A stretch of DNA of 64,000 nucleotides from Lacimicrobium alkaliphilum. Lineage in GTDB: Bacteria > Pseudomonadota > Gammaproteobacteria > Enterobacterales > Alteromonadaceae. Location of the stretch: contig NZ_NISX01000002.1 of assembly GCF_002591895.1 (NCBI RefSeq), positions 186,001 through 250,000 on the forward strand. Reading direction: 5' to 3'. The notes beneath the pieces are model-generated. The model saw only the letters and a program-made list of their open reading frames with translations. It had not been told where the DNA came from and searched no databases. Made by a program: the position numbers and the translations under genes. Numbering within the stretch: position 1 is the stretch's first letter; every line of letters begins with the position of its first letter. Positions 28,873 through 37,981 of the stretch are shown here, in pieces.

Positions 28873-29523
28873 TTATCCAATTAATCCAAGTTCAATGGCT
28901 CTGAGTACCGCCCGGGTACGATCCCGCACTCCCAGCTTGGCCAACAGGTTAGATACCTGATTTTTTACGGTTCCCTCAGATTTAAACAGCGACTGAGCAA
29001 TTTCTTTGTTGCTACAGCCGGCCGCCATCAGACGCAGAATTTCAAGCTCTTTATCCGACATAACTTCAGGCTGCTGGTAATGTTCAAAATCCGATTTCAG
29101 CCCTTTCAGTGAGTCCATCAGCGTCGACGTGATAGCAGGCTGAATCAGTGTCTCACCACGATGTACAGCTTCAATACCGGCTACCAGATTCTCTAATGAA
29201 ACATCCTTAAGCAGATAGCCTTTGGCACCGGCCTTAAGGGCCTTTAACAACAAGTCATGATCATCAAAAGTAGTAAGAATAATTACGGGTACAGCAATGT
29301 CTTGCGCTGCCATCTCAGTCAGGGTTTGAATACCGTCCATTCTGGGCATGCGAATATCCATCAGGATAACATCCACAGCGCCGGGATTTTCGGTTAACCA
29401 GTTCAGGGCCTGCTCACCATCTGCGGCCTGGGCAACCAGTTCTACCTGCTCCGACAAACCCAGTAAACTGGCAATGCCCTGGCGCAAGAGTTGCTGATCA
29501 TCTACCAACAGTAACTTAATCAC
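28873..29523 (-). CDS. NarL/LuxR-type response regulator
   Basis: 216 residues. The receiver domain has the phospho-acceptor Asp56 (LMDIRMPRMDG), the acidic pair DD at 8-9 and Lys in YLLKDVS. The C-terminal LuxR helix-turn-helix is at about 150-210 (SDKELEILRLMAAGCSNKEI). The start is GTG 29523, overlapping the kinase stop (GTGA), so sensor and regulator are coupled and form a cognate pair. The likely target is the divergent DUF2306-TPR pair or its own operon; this is inferred from position only. Confidence 0.9.
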   Translation of the reverse strand: MIKLLLVDDQQLLRQGIASLLGLSEQVELVAQAADGEQALNWLTENPGAVDVILMDIRMPRMDGIQTLTEMAAQDIAVPVIILTTFDDHDLLLKALKAGAKGYLLKDVSLENLVAGIEAVHRGETLIQPAITSTLMDSLKGLKSDFEHYQQPEVMSDKELEILRLMAAGCSNKEIAQSLFKSEGTVKNQVSNLLAKLGVRDRTRAVLRAIELGLIG

Positions 29524-30671
29524 GGCCTCTCCTCCGGTAAACTGATATGGGTAGAGAAGCTCTTGTCTGTAACATGATATCCAACCTTCCCGCCGAGAGC
29601 CTGAACCCTTTCTCTCAGCCCGTTTAGCCCATTTCCGGCAGTAAAATGGGTGGTTCCGCCATTATCCCGAATGTTGAGATTCAGCTGACCCGACTCCTTA
29701 TCGAGCCGAATAAACATTTTATCTGCATCACTGTGTTTCAAACTGTTTGTAAGACTTTCACGTACGCACATTAAAATCGTGTTGGCTTGCTCAATATCCG
29801 CCACCTGGGTATTGCACTCCAGCGTCACCTTTAACCGTGGCACCTCGCTGGTCAGCAGTGTCAGGGCCTGGTCCAGGTTAATCGCCGAACTTTGACGCAT
29901 ATCCGATACTGCTTCGCGCACATCGCTGAGCAGTAACGCAGCGATACCGTGGCTTTGCTCCATAAGCTGGCGCACTTCACCTTCGGTTTTTCGCTGAGCA
30001 ACCTGAAGATTAATAGAAAGGGCGGTTAAATGATGGCCGAGCAGATCATGAATATTTCTGGAGATACGGGTACGTTCAGCCTGTTTACTGGCCTGCCCTA
30101 ACAGCGCCTGAGTCGCGAGGAGTTCACGGTTTTTCTGTTCGGCCTCAGCTCTGGCCCGCTGCTCCTTCACCGCCGTATTCATCATAATCAGAGCAAACAG
30201 ATTGAAGCTCCAGAACAACAGCGAGGTAATGCCTGCATATTCTTCCTGCCAGTAGAATTCCAGCACCAGATACAGAGGCAGCGACCACAGTGGTGACAGC
30301 CACACTGCAGCCCGAAACGAGAGCAGATGGGGAACAACCGCTGACAGCAAAACCATTAAAATGGCACCGTAGCTATAAGGTACCAGCAGGTATATCCCCA
30401 CCACCAGTACAAATAACAACAGCAGTAATGTCCAGCGTATGGTCTTGTCACGGGAGTATGGCTTGTCTCTGATCACCGCCATAAACAAGACGATAAACAG
30501 CACATAGCAAAGTACTGCAACGGGCACCCGCCAGTGATCCCAGCCAATCTGGCGCTGCAGAAAATACACCGAGGAGCCAGCCACCAGCGCCCAGGTCAAA
30601 AGCGCACTCAGGATTTCGGTATCAAACTTGTTAGAGAGTTTCATTGCCTGAGCATAAGTGAATTTGCGCAT
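29520..30671 (-). CDS. Sensor histidine kinase, HisKA_3/DesK type
   Basis: 383 residues. About five or six hydrophobic segments form a membrane sensor (20-165). A short coiled linker follows, then a HisKA_3 dimerisation domain with phospho-His208 in SRNIHDLLGHHLTAL, and a HATPase_c domain with N box VRESLTNSLKHSDA and G box NGLNGLRERVQ. Such kinases often sense membrane state (DesK) or cell-wall stress. The start could be ATG 30671 or ATG 30644; neither has a strong ribosome site. It is the first gene of the kinase-regulator pair. Confidence 0.88.
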   Translation of the reverse strand: MRKFTYAQAMKLSNKFDTEILSALLTWALVAGSSVYFLQRQIGWDHWRVPVAVLCYVLFIVLFMAVIRDKPYSRDKTIRWTLLLLLFVLVVGIYLLVPYSYGAILMVLLSAVVPHLLSFRAAVWLSPLWSLPLYLVLEFYWQEEYAGITSLLFWSFNLFALIMMNTAVKEQRARAEAEQKNRELLATQALLGQASKQAERTRISRNIHDLLGHHLTALSINLQVAQRKTEGEVRQLMEQSHGIAALLLSDVREAVSDMRQSSAINLDQALTLLTSEVPRLKVTLECNTQVADIEQANTILMCVRESLTNSLKHSDADKMFIRLDKESGQLNLNIRDNGGTTHFTAGNGLNGLRERVQALGGKVGYHVTDKSFSTHISLPEERP

Positions 30672-30771
30672 CGGGCCAATAGGCCATAAGTCATCTGTTA
30701 AATCGTGACTTCTGGCACTGTGGCCGGAATACGCCCCACACTACACTGGGCCCTCAATAGAGGAGAGTCTG

Positions 30772-31512
30772 ATGTTAATGCTACACAATATTCTGCTGAT
30801 GTTTCATATCGCTGTCGGTACTGCAGCCCTGTTATTGTTCTGGGCACCGGCTCTGATGAAAAAAGGGAGTCTGGATCACATTAAGTTTGGCCACTACTAC
30901 GCCAATGTTATGTATCTGGTGGCTGGCAGCGGGCTGGTTATGTCCATCCTTGTGCTGACGAATCCGTTGACAATCCACGGAGAAGGCGTCTCTGCTGATC
31001 AAGCTACTCAGATCAGTAACCAGATCCGTATATTTTCAGGTTTTCTGCTTTTTTTAAGCTGGTTGGTGCTGACCTCCGTGCGCCACGGCATTCTGGTATT
31101 ACGTTGCAAACAGGACCGCAGACCACTGCGCAGATTCTCTCATCTGAGTTTGCTCTTCGTTCTGTTTATCTCAGCCATTGTCCTTACCCTTGTGGGGATT
31201 AGCTCAGGTAAAACACTATTTCTGGTTTTTGGCCCTTTAGGTCTGTTTATCTCCACGGGCATGTTGCACTACGTCTTCAGAGCCACGATCAGGCCTATGC
31301 AATGGTGGGTAGAACACCTTGGCGCCATGATCGGCTCCGGTATAGGCGCCTACACCGCCTTTCTGGCCTTTGGTGCCAGAGTGGTACTGGCTGATAGCGG
31401 CTATATTCAATTACTGGCCTGGATTGCACCGGGCGTCATTGGCACCATCATCATCGCCCGCCAGTCACGCAAATACACCAACAAATTCGCTCAAATCAAG
31501 GAGTCCAAATGA
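30772..31512 (+). CDS. DUF2306-like integral membrane protein
   Basis: 246 residues with seven or so hydrophobic helices. The first contains a conserved-looking HIAVGTAALLLFW, followed by KKGSLDHIKFGHYY, then WWVEHLGAMIGSGIGAY near residue 180. Conserved histidines inside or beside helices suggest haem or metal binding, but that is inference. AGGAGAG precedes ATG 30772. It is divergent from the two-component genes with a 100-base spacer and overlaps the TPR gene by four bases, so it may be a target of that system. Function unknown. Confidence 0.65.
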   Translation: MLMLHNILLMFHIAVGTAALLLFWAPALMKKGSLDHIKFGHYYANVMYLVAGSGLVMSILVLTNPLTIHGEGVSADQATQISNQIRIFSGFLLFLSWLVLTSVRHGILVLRCKQDRRPLRRFSHLSLLFVLFISAIVLTLVGISSGKTLFLVFGPLGLFISTGMLHYVFRATIRPMQWWVEHLGAMIGSGIGAYTAFLAFGARVVLADSGYIQLLAWIAPGVIGTIIIARQSRKYTNKFAQIKESK

Positions 31513-32471
31513 AGTATTGGTTTATCCTCCTTTTACTGATAACGACCTGCGCCCGGGCGGATTTGCAAACGGCTATCGCGGTCTATCAGCAGGGCGACAG
31601 TCAAAAGGCTGAAAAGATGTTTCTGGCACTACAGACAGAGCCCGACGCCAGGATTTATCTCGCAAGAATCTGGCAAAATCAGGATTTGGACAAGGCTGAG
31701 GACTGGATCGAACAAGCCCTGGAGCAAGCACCTGAAAACCCCCTGGCTCATTTTGTAAAAGGTTCGATAATGGCCAGCCAGGCCTCCAACAGCAGTATTT
31801 TCTCAGCTTATGGCTACGCCAAAGATTCACTCAGAGGATTTAAAAAAGCTGTCGAGCTGGCTCCTGATAATGTGCAATTTCGTCAGGGACTACTCCTGTT
31901 TTACCTTCAGGCTCCCGGTATAGCTGGCGGCGATGAAGAAGCAGCATTGGCACAGGTAGAGGCGATTGAAAAAGAAAATACACTCGCCGGAATTAAAGCC
32001 AGGCTGATTTATTTTAAAGAGACCGGGCATAAGCAGAAATATGAAGAGCTCATGTTCCGGGCACGGCAGCACTACAGAAATAAATCAGACTTCCATTATC
32101 TGGAAGCAATAAATTTACAGGAAAAAAAGCAGTTCCTTGAGGCACAAAAGTTATTTGAAAAAGCCTCGGTTCTGCCTGACGCCGATGAACAATCAAACAC
32201 CATAAGTTTCAGCGCGCTATACCAAATCGGTCGCACCGCCGTGTTGGCTCAGAGTTTTATCGGAAAAGGCATTCAGGCCCTGCAACACTATATTCAAAAA
32301 GCGCCTGACAGCAGACAGTTACCGGAAAAATACTGGGCCAGATTCAGGCTGGCCAACCTTCTTGAGCTTAAAGGTGAGAAACAACAGGCTATGGAAATTT
32401 ACCAGAGTCTGCTGACTGTTGAGGATAACCAGCTGCTGGAACGGGTTAAAAAACAGCTTCAACGGAGTTGA
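31509..32471 (+). CDS. Secreted TPR-repeat protein
   Basis: 320 residues. A signal peptide (MKYWFILLLLITTCARA) is followed by tetratricopeptide-like helical repeats, e.g. DKAEDWIEQALEQAPENPLA near residue 60, RGFKKAVELAPDNV near 110, and AQKLFEKASVLPDADEQSN near 215. It is predicted periplasmic. The start ATG overlaps the DUF2306 stop (ATGA), so the pair is coupled. TPR proteins act as protein-binding scaffolds; no partner can be read here. The gshB gene follows after 55 bases on the same strand. Confidence 0.75.
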   Translation: MKYWFILLLLITTCARADLQTAIAVYQQGDSQKAEKMFLALQTEPDARIYLARIWQNQDLDKAEDWIEQALEQAPENPLAHFVKGSIMASQASNSSIFSAYGYAKDSLRGFKKAVELAPDNVQFRQGLLLFYLQAPGIAGGDEEAALAQVEAIEKENTLAGIKARLIYFKETGHKQKYEELMFRARQHYRNKSDFHYLEAINLQEKKQFLEAQKLFEKASVLPDADEQSNTISFSALYQIGRTAVLAQSFIGKGIQALQHYIQKAPDSRQLPEKYWARFRLANLLELKGEKQQAMEIYQSLLTVEDNQLLERVKKQLQRS

Positions 32472-32526
32472 AAAGTCCCATGCAAATGACTATTAAAGGA
32501 AATCAACTTTTCAGTCAGGATAGTCT

Positions 32527-33483
32527 GTGAGCCTTAAACTCGGCATCGTGATGGATCCCATCACCCATATCAAGATTAACAAAGACACCAGTTTTGCTAT
32601 GTTGCTGGAAGCTCAGCACCGTGGCTACCAAATCTTCTACATGGAAATGTCAGATCTTTATCTCGACAATGGCAAGGCCATGGCCAGAATGCAGCCGCTA
32701 AGCGTCCAGGAAGATCCGCAAAACTGGTTTGATCTGGGTGAAGAAATATATCGCCCTATGGGTGAGCTGGATGTTCTTCTGATGCGCAAGGATCCACCTT
32801 TTGACAGTGAGTATCTGTATGCCACTCAACTTTTTGAGCTTGCCGGGCAACAAGGAGCAATGGTGGTCAATAACCCCCAGAGTCTGCGCGATTGCAACGA
32901 GAAGTTGTTCGCCGCCTGGTTCCCTGAGTTTTGCCCGGCTACGCTGGTTACCCGCCAGCAAAAATTAATCAGGGCGTTTCATAAGCAACACAAAGATATT
33001 ATCTGTAAACCACTGGATGGTATGGGCGGTGCGTCTATCTTCCGGATTAAAGAAGATGGTAATAATCTGGGGGTGGTGATTGAAACGCTGACCAATCATG
33101 GCCAACAGCTGGCGATGATTCAGGAGTATCTGCCAGCCATCAGCGAGGGTGATAAAAGGGTATTGGTAGTGGATGGCGAGGTGGTACCCTATGCTCTGGC
33201 GAGACTACCCAGTCAGGGAGAAACCCGCGGTAATCTGGCAGCAGGCGGTACCGGCCGCCCCCAACCTCTGTCTGATTCAGATCGTGCTATTGCCGAAGCC
33301 ATCGCCCCGAAGCTGGTGGAAAAAGGCCTGCTGTTTGTAGGCCTGGATATCATCGGTGACAAACTGACAGAAATTAATGTTACCAGCCCCACCTGTGTAC
33401 GTGAAATCGAAGCTGAATTTGATATCAATATCTGTGCAATGCTCTTCGATGCCATTGAAAGAAGACAGTCAGCCCCTATATAG
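32527..33483 (+). CDS. gshB: Glutathione synthetase
   Basis: 318 residues. An ATP-grasp enzyme that joins gamma-glutamylcysteine and glycine (EC 6.3.2.3). The N-terminal LGIVMDPITHIKINKDTSFA, the middle KPLDGMGGASIFR glycine-rich loop and the C-terminal EINVTSPTCVREIE are diagnostic. The start is GTG 32527 with AGGA eight bases upstream. It leads the common gshB-yqgE-ruvX order. A gshA gene is not in this window. Confidence 0.95.
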   Translation: MSLKLGIVMDPITHIKINKDTSFAMLLEAQHRGYQIFYMEMSDLYLDNGKAMARMQPLSVQEDPQNWFDLGEEIYRPMGELDVLLMRKDPPFDSEYLYATQLFELAGQQGAMVVNNPQSLRDCNEKLFAAWFPEFCPATLVTRQQKLIRAFHKQHKDIICKPLDGMGGASIFRIKEDGNNLGVVIETLTNHGQQLAMIQEYLPAISEGDKRVLVVDGEVVPYALARLPSQGETRGNLAAGGTGRPQPLSDSDRAIAEAIAPKLVEKGLLFVGLDIIGDKLTEINVTSPTCVREIEAEFDINICAMLFDAIERRQSAPI

Positions 33484-33512
33484 GAAGTATCTTTTATTAA
33501 CGAGTCAGTGCA

Positions 33513-34070
33513 ATGAAAAGCTTTGAAAATCACTTTCTGATTGCCATGCCCAGTCTGGAGGACCCCTACTTCTCCCGTTCGCTGACCTATATCTGCGAAC
33601 ACAATGAACATGGAGCGATGGGCATTGTCACCAATCAGCCTGCCGGTTTGAGTTTAAAAGAAATGCTCCGGCAAGTGGATAAAGATATCGAAGTCAACAA
33701 TGATAAAGCAGAGCAAATCGTTGTTGCGGGAGGACCGGTCAGCCAGGACAGAGGCTTTATTCTGCATAGTACACAGCCAGGATGGAGTTCGAGCATGGCG
33801 CTCACTTCAGAGATTATGGTCACCACCTCTAAAGATATTCTTGGTTCACTGGGTAACAATAAAGGCCCGGAAAAATCTCTGGTAGCCTTAGGTTATGCAG
33901 GGTGGAGTGCAGGGCAACTGGAAGAAGAGATCCAGGAAAATTCCTGGTTGTTAATCGAAGCCGATACCGAATTATTATTTGACGTGCCCGTACATAAAAA
34001 ATGGGAAGCCGCGGTAAAAAAACTGGGAGTAGATATCTGGCAACTGGCGCCGGGCTCAGGTCATGCGTGA
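33513..34070 (+). CDS. yqgE: UPF0301 family protein YqgE
   Basis: 185 residues, normal length. N-terminal HFLIAMPSLEDPYFSRSLTY and the later GYAGWSAGQLEEEIQENSWL are the conserved family blocks. The fold is known but the biochemical role is not; it is usually found next to ruvX as here. Thirty bases separate it from gshB, so cotranscription is likely. A composite repeat lies in the 177-base gap that follows and separates it from ruvX. Confidence 0.93.
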   Translation: MKSFENHFLIAMPSLEDPYFSRSLTYICEHNEHGAMGIVTNQPAGLSLKEMLRQVDKDIEVNNDKAEQIVVAGGPVSQDRGFILHSTQPGWSSSMALTSEIMVTTSKDILGSLGNNKGPEKSLVALGYAGWSAGQLEEEIQENSWLLIEADTELLFDVPVHKKWEAAVKKLGVDIWQLAPGSGHA

Positions 34071-34133
34071 GCTGAGTAAGGAGTGAAAGTTGAGGAATAA
34101 TAGCCAGCAGATTATTCTGTACAGGAGGTCAGA

Positions 34134-34247
34134 ATGTATGTCCATGGATGGACGGTATGCCGGAAATGTCTGCAACGTTTTTCCGGCGATTCCAACAACC
34201 CATCCTCTCACTGACACCTTTGCCGGGCTGAAGTCCAACCTGAACCT
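34134..34247. repeat. Composite two-hairpin repeat element, copy 2
   Basis: It starts GAATGTATGTCCATGGATGG and ends GGGCTGAAGTCCAACCTGAAC, matching the two ends of the element at 13869-13986 read on the opposite strand. The centre differs and contains its own stem (GCCGGAAA...TTTCCGGC, about 34160-34190). The element ends one base before the ruvX start codon, so it forms the whole leader of ruvX. Confidence 0.7.
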
Positions 34248-34667
34248 ATGAGCAATGCAAACAACACCGTGCTGGGCTTTGATTTTGGCACCAAAAGTAT
34301 TGGCGTAGCCACCGGGCAGCAGATTACAGGCACCGCGGCACCACTTGCCGCGCTAACGGCCCGGGACGGTATTCCAGACTGGGATAAAGTTGATGCACTG
34401 TTTCAGGAGTGGCAGCCAGCCGCGATGGTGGTAGGGTTACCGCTGAACATGGATGGCAGCAAACAACATGTTACCTTCGCGGCACAGAAATTTGCCAATC
34501 GCCTGCATGCCAGATTCAGGATCCCCGTTTATACCTGTGATGAGCGCTTGACCAGTGCCGATGCCCGAGCCAGGCTGTTTGAATTAGGTGGCTTCAAAAA
34601 GCTGGATAAACACAAGGTAGATAGCGTCGCCGCCTGCCTGATTCTGGAAAGCTGGATGAATAGCTAA
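34248..34667 (+). CDS. ruvX: Holliday junction resolvase-like / pre-16S rRNA nuclease
   Basis: 139 residues. RNase H-like fold with [13 protein letters not shown] at the N-terminus (catalytic Asp), the [10 protein letters not shown] segment, [11 protein letters not shown] (Glu) and [15 protein letters not shown] (Asp). The YqgF/RuvX family processes the 5' end of 16S rRNA and has resolvase-like structure. A repeat element abuts ATG 34248 and no ribosome site is evident, so expression may depend on readthrough from gshB-yqgE. After the stop lies a gene remnant. Confidence 0.93.
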   Translation: MSNANNTVLGFDFGTKSIGVATGQQITGTAAPLAALTARDGIPDWDKVDALFQEWQPAAMVVGLPLNMDGSKQHVTFAAQKFANRLHARFRIPVYTCDERLTSADARARLFELGGFKKLDKHKVDSVAACLILESWMNS

Positions 34668-34685
34668 ATCTGAGCAGCTGGGTAA

Positions 34686-34808
34686 TACTCTCCCTTATCT
34701 TTATGGCAATCACATTTACCGGTTCTGAATGCCTTTATTCAGGCTCAGCAGGATAATGGTGAACTGGATAAGATTGTGCAAGGATTTACAGGTAGCCCGA
34801 AACAATGA
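34686..34808 (+). pseudogene. C-terminal remnant, possibly a periplasmic solute-binding protein
   Basis: A stop-free stretch of 40 codons, with no start, encodes LPVLNAFIQAQQDNGELDKI followed by VQGFTGSPKQ and a stop. Its register, amphipathic composition and the terminator placed directly after it look like the genuine end of a gene. The ending resembles family 3 extracellular solute-binding proteins, but the match is by eye and tentative. The rest of the gene is absent: ruvX ends just upstream. Confidence 0.4.
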
Positions 34809-34836
34809 AAAGCATCCTTGAAAGGATGCTTTTTGC
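34806..34836. terminator. Bidirectional intrinsic terminator
   Basis: AAGCATCCTT pairs with AAGGATGCTT around GA. The plus strand continues TTT and the minus strand TTTC, so it can serve both the plus-strand remnant/ruvX side and the minus-strand YbaK gene that ends at 34851. Confidence 0.8.
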
Positions 34837-34850
34837 TGGCTCAATGTGGC

Positions 34851-35330
34851 TTAATGAAACACCGGCTTGCTGATATTGGCATGCAGAGCGTGGCGCATCA
34901 TGCGGGAGAAATCCGTTTGCGAAAGATGCACCAGGCAGCGATGGTCTCCACCTTCAAAGTAAATATCAGGTAAATCCATCAGGCTGTGATCAACAATGGC
35001 TTCCAGATTATACGCCTGAGCCAAAGGCGGAATTGCACCATTTTCACAGTCTTCAAAATAGCGATATAGCTGCTGCTCCTTCATCAAGCGGAAACGGCGA
35101 TTCAGCATATCGTTGATACCAGCCAGATCCACTTTACTGTCAGCGGGCAATATTGCCATCATCCGGCTGCCATTATCGTCCTCAAGGAGGACCGCCTTCG
35201 CTACCTTGTTTGATGGCACATGGGCTGCAATAGCACTGCCCAGAGAACTGAATGAATGATCATGAAAAAGGGTCTGGTAACGGACCTTTTGTTCATCAAG
35301 GTAAGACAATACACGTTGCGAGAGACTCAT
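34851..35330 (-). CDS. YbaK/EbsC-type aminoacyl-tRNA deacylase
   Basis: 159 residues from ATG 35330 (MSLSQRVLSYLDEQ). The sequence contains the family's KAVLLEDDNG segment, with the key lysine, and a GAIPPLAQAY loop. YbaK-like proteins hydrolyse mischarged tRNAs, chiefly Cys- or Ala-tRNA-Pro, in trans. The C-terminal third includes EGGDHRCLVHLSQTDFSRMM. The open frame extends 16 codons upstream to ATG 35378, but that part is not family-like. Transcribed alone, ending in a bidirectional terminator. Confidence 0.85.
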   Translation of the reverse strand: MSLSQRVLSYLDEQKVRYQTLFHDHSFSSLGSAIAAHVPSNKVAKAVLLEDDNGSRMMAILPADSKVDLAGINDMLNRRFRLMKEQQLYRYFEDCENGAIPPLAQAYNLEAIVDHSLMDLPDIYFEGGDHRCLVHLSQTDFSRMMRHALHANISKPVFH

Positions 35331-35412
35331 TATCGGGTTCTTCCCATGGTAGCAATACTGGCTTTTGAGTATAGTCAAACTTCCGTCTTTTATGAGAAAT
35401 TTTTAACCTCAG

Positions 35413-35742
35413 CTACTTATCACTGGGCAATGTAACGGGCGCCTGCGCGCCGCACTGCCAACACAGTTCAAAACCACCGCCATTGGTCTCTCCACAATTA
35501 TCACAACACCACTCTGTGCCTTGCTGCCACTGCGTTTCGATGTCTTTTATCAGGCTTTGTGCTTTGCTTTTCCAGTCATTATCGGTGACCCAGACTTCAG
35601 GCCAGCAATCAAAAGGCGACAGGTCACCTGCACCGCCAATAGCAAATTCATTTTTGATAAAACAATGGATGCCTTTACTCTCCAGGAGATCTTTAATTTG
35701 CTGGACCATAAAACGATCTTCGCTGCTATATACCTTGAGCAC
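35413..35742 (-). CDS. DUF2007 protein with C-terminal zinc ribbon
   Basis: 109 residues. The N-terminal DUF2007 signal-transducing-like domain starts LKVYSSEDRFMVQQIKDLLE and includes FAIGGAGDLSPFDCWPEVWV. The C-terminus has two CxxC knuckles (CDNCGE and CWQCGA), a probable zinc ribbon. The start is taken as GTG 35742, which gives MLKVYSSE and is preceded by AAGGGGG; longer starts lack such a site. DUF2007 proteins are related to PII-like folds; the role is unknown. It lies between pilU and the YbaK gene on the same strand. Confidence 0.75.
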   Translation of the reverse strand: MLKVYSSEDRFMVQQIKDLLESKGIHCFIKNEFAIGGAGDLSPFDCWPEVWVTDNDWKSKAQSLIKDIETQWQQGTEWCCDNCGETNGGGFELCWQCGAQAPVTLPSDK

Positions 35743-35820
35743 CAATGCCCCCTTGTTCAGACCAAAACCTATTTTCTGTCTCACTGAAACCTGATAACTG
35801 ATAACGGATTAGTTCTTCAG

Positions 35821-36933
35821 TTAATCCATATCAATAGACACATTCGACAAGGAACCCAGCTCCGGGCCATCGCCTTTGTCCAGCTTGATCATCAGACGCA
35901 AGTCATTTGGCGAGTCGGCATGATGCAGTGCCTGATCCATAGTAATACTGCCTGCCTTAAACAATTCATACAGCGCCATATCGAAGGTCTGCATGCCGGA
36001 CTCTTTACCCTTTTGCATCGCTTCTTTTAATCCACCGATTTCGTTACGCTGGATCAGATCCCGTATCAGGGGCGAGTTCAGCAGAATCTCAATCGCTGCG
36101 ACCCGGCCCTTACCATCGGCTGTTGGTACTAATTGCTGAGCAACAATAGCGCGGATATTCAGACTCAGGTCGAAGCGCAGTTTGTCATGCTGATCCTTCG
36201 GTGCTAAATGCATGATCCGCTCAATGGCCTGGTTGGCATTGTTGGCGTGCAACGTCGCCACACAAAGGTGCCCTGTATCGGCAAAAGACATGGCATATTC
36301 CATGGTTTCCATGGAGCGGATCTCACCAATGAGAATGACATCCGGGGCCTGGCGCAAAGAACTCTTCAGGGCATCGTCGAAGGTCTGGGTATCGATACCC
36401 ACTTCTCGCTGTGTCACCACGCAATTCTCATGCTCATGGACAAACTCAATGGGATCTTCGATAGTCAGTATATGACCTTTGGAGTTGCGGTTACGATGGC
36501 CTATTAAGGCGGCCAGAGATGTGGACTTACCCGTGCCGGTACCACCAACAAAGAGCACCAGCCCGCGCTTGGACATAATAATATCTTTCAGCACCGGTGG
36601 CAGCCCCAAAGACTCTACCTGTGGGATCTGAGTAACAATTCGCCGCACCACCATGCCTGCCAAATCGCGCTGCCAGAAAGCGCTGCAGCGAAAACGCCCG
36701 ATGCCATCTTCGGCAACCGCAAAATTACATTCCTTGGTTTGTTCAAATTCCTGTTTTTGCTTATCCGACATCAGACTATGTACCAATGCCAGAGAGTCCT
36801 CTTCACTCAGCGGTGTCTCATCAAGATGGGTCATCACCCCATTAATTTTAGCGCTGACGGGAAAGCCGACGGTAATAAAGATATCTGAAGCATCTTCATC
36901 CACCATCTGCTCTAAGTAGGGGCGCATATTCAT
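35821..36933 (-). CDS. pilU: Type IV pilus retraction ATPase PilU
   Basis: 370 residues. Secretion ATPase with Walker A GGTGTGKST, the Asp box (ILTIEDPIEFVHEHENC), Walker B VILIGEIRS and the His box LCVATLHANNA. PilU assists PilT in high-force pilus retraction. ATG 36933 is preceded by AGGAGG, which fixes the start; an upstream open frame is pilT in another register. It lies ten bases after pilT in the same operon. The C-terminus is acidic, as in other PilU proteins. Confidence 0.95.
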   Translation of the reverse strand: MNMRPYLEQMVDEDASDIFITVGFPVSAKINGVMTHLDETPLSEEDSLALVHSLMSDKQKQEFEQTKECNFAVAEDGIGRFRCSAFWQRDLAGMVVRRIVTQIPQVESLGLPPVLKDIIMSKRGLVLFVGGTGTGKSTSLAALIGHRNRNSKGHILTIEDPIEFVHEHENCVVTQREVGIDTQTFDDALKSSLRQAPDVILIGEIRSMETMEYAMSFADTGHLCVATLHANNANQAIERIMHLAPKDQHDKLRFDLSLNIRAIVAQQLVPTADGKGRVAAIEILLNSPLIRDLIQRNEIGGLKEAMQKGKESGMQTFDMALYELFKAGSITMDQALHHADSPNDLRLMIKLDKGDGPELGSLSNVSIDMD

Positions 36934-36943
36934 GAAAGACCTC

Positions 36944-37981
36944 CTAAAGGGTAGGTTTTTTATCGATGGACTTCGCCGCTGCATCCTGAGCGCTGATCTG
37001 ACCCATGGCCACCAGACGCTGCAAACACTGGTCCATAGTCTGCATCCCATGCGACTGGCCAGTCTGGATCACCGAGTACATCTGCGGCACTTTATCTTCG
37101 CGAATCAGATTACGAATTGCCGGAATGCCGAGCATGATCTCATGGGCCGCAATACGCCCACCACCATTTTTCTTCAGCAGAGTCTGAGAAATAACCGCCC
37201 GCAACGATTCAGAGAGCATGGATCGCACCATTCCTTTCTCCTCCGCGGGAAAGACATCAATAATACGGTCAATGGTTTTTGGTGCTGAGTTGGTGTGCAG
37301 AGTACCAAATACCAGGTGACCGGTTTCCGCTGCCGAGATGGCCAGGCGTATCGTTTCCAGATCCCGTAACTCCCCAACGAGAATCACATCCGGGTCTTCC
37401 CGCAAAGCAGAGCGCAAGGCGTTATTAAAGCTGTGGGTATCACGATGCACTTCACGCTGATTAAGGATGCTGAGTTTGTTTTCATGCACAAACTCAATAG
37501 GATCTTCAATAGTGAGAATATGTTCACGCTTGTTAGTATTAATATGGTCAATCATCGCTGCCAGCGTAGTACTCTTACCAGACCCGGTAGCACCGGTAAC
37601 CAGCACGATACCTGTGGGCTGATTAATAATCTCTTTAAAGATCTGAGGTGCACCCAGATCATCCAGCGTCAGAACTTCGCTGGGTATGGTCCGCAGCACT
37701 GCTGCAGCCCCCCTGTTTTGCATAAAGGCGTTCACACGGAAGCGGGACAAACCTTTAACCTCAAAGGAAAAATCCGTTTCCAAATTTTCTTCGTATTCTT
37801 TGCGCTGTTTATCATTCATGATCTCATAAACCAGCGCATGTACCTGCTTATGATCCATTTCCGGTACATTCAGGCGACGTATTTCACCGTCTACCCGGAT
37901 GATCGGTGGTAAACCTGCAGAAAGATGCAGATCAGAGGCTTTGTTCTTGACACTAAAGGCTAAAAGTTCGGTAATATCCAC
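36944..37981 (-). CDS. pilT: Type IV pilus twitching motility ATPase PilT
   Basis: 345 residues, typical length. N-terminal PAS-like domain DITELLAFSVKNKASDLHLS, Walker A GATGSGKST, Asp box, Walker B VILVGELRD, His box LVFGTLHTNSA, and the AIRNLIRE motif found in retraction ATPases. It hydrolyses ATP to depolymerise the type IV pilus. It is divergent from yggS with a 114-base spacer, an order common in gammaproteobacteria. Confidence 0.96.
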   Translation of the reverse strand: MDITELLAFSVKNKASDLHLSAGLPPIIRVDGEIRRLNVPEMDHKQVHALVYEIMNDKQRKEYEENLETDFSFEVKGLSRFRVNAFMQNRGAAAVLRTIPSEVLTLDDLGAPQIFKEIINQPTGIVLVTGATGSGKSTTLAAMIDHINTNKREHILTIEDPIEFVHENKLSILNQREVHRDTHSFNNALRSALREDPDVILVGELRDLETIRLAISAAETGHLVFGTLHTNSAPKTIDRIIDVFPAEEKGMVRSMLSESLRAVISQTLLKKNGGGRIAAHEIMLGIPAIRNLIREDKVPQMYSVIQTGQSHGMQTMDQCLQRLVAMGQISAQDAAAKSIDKKPTL

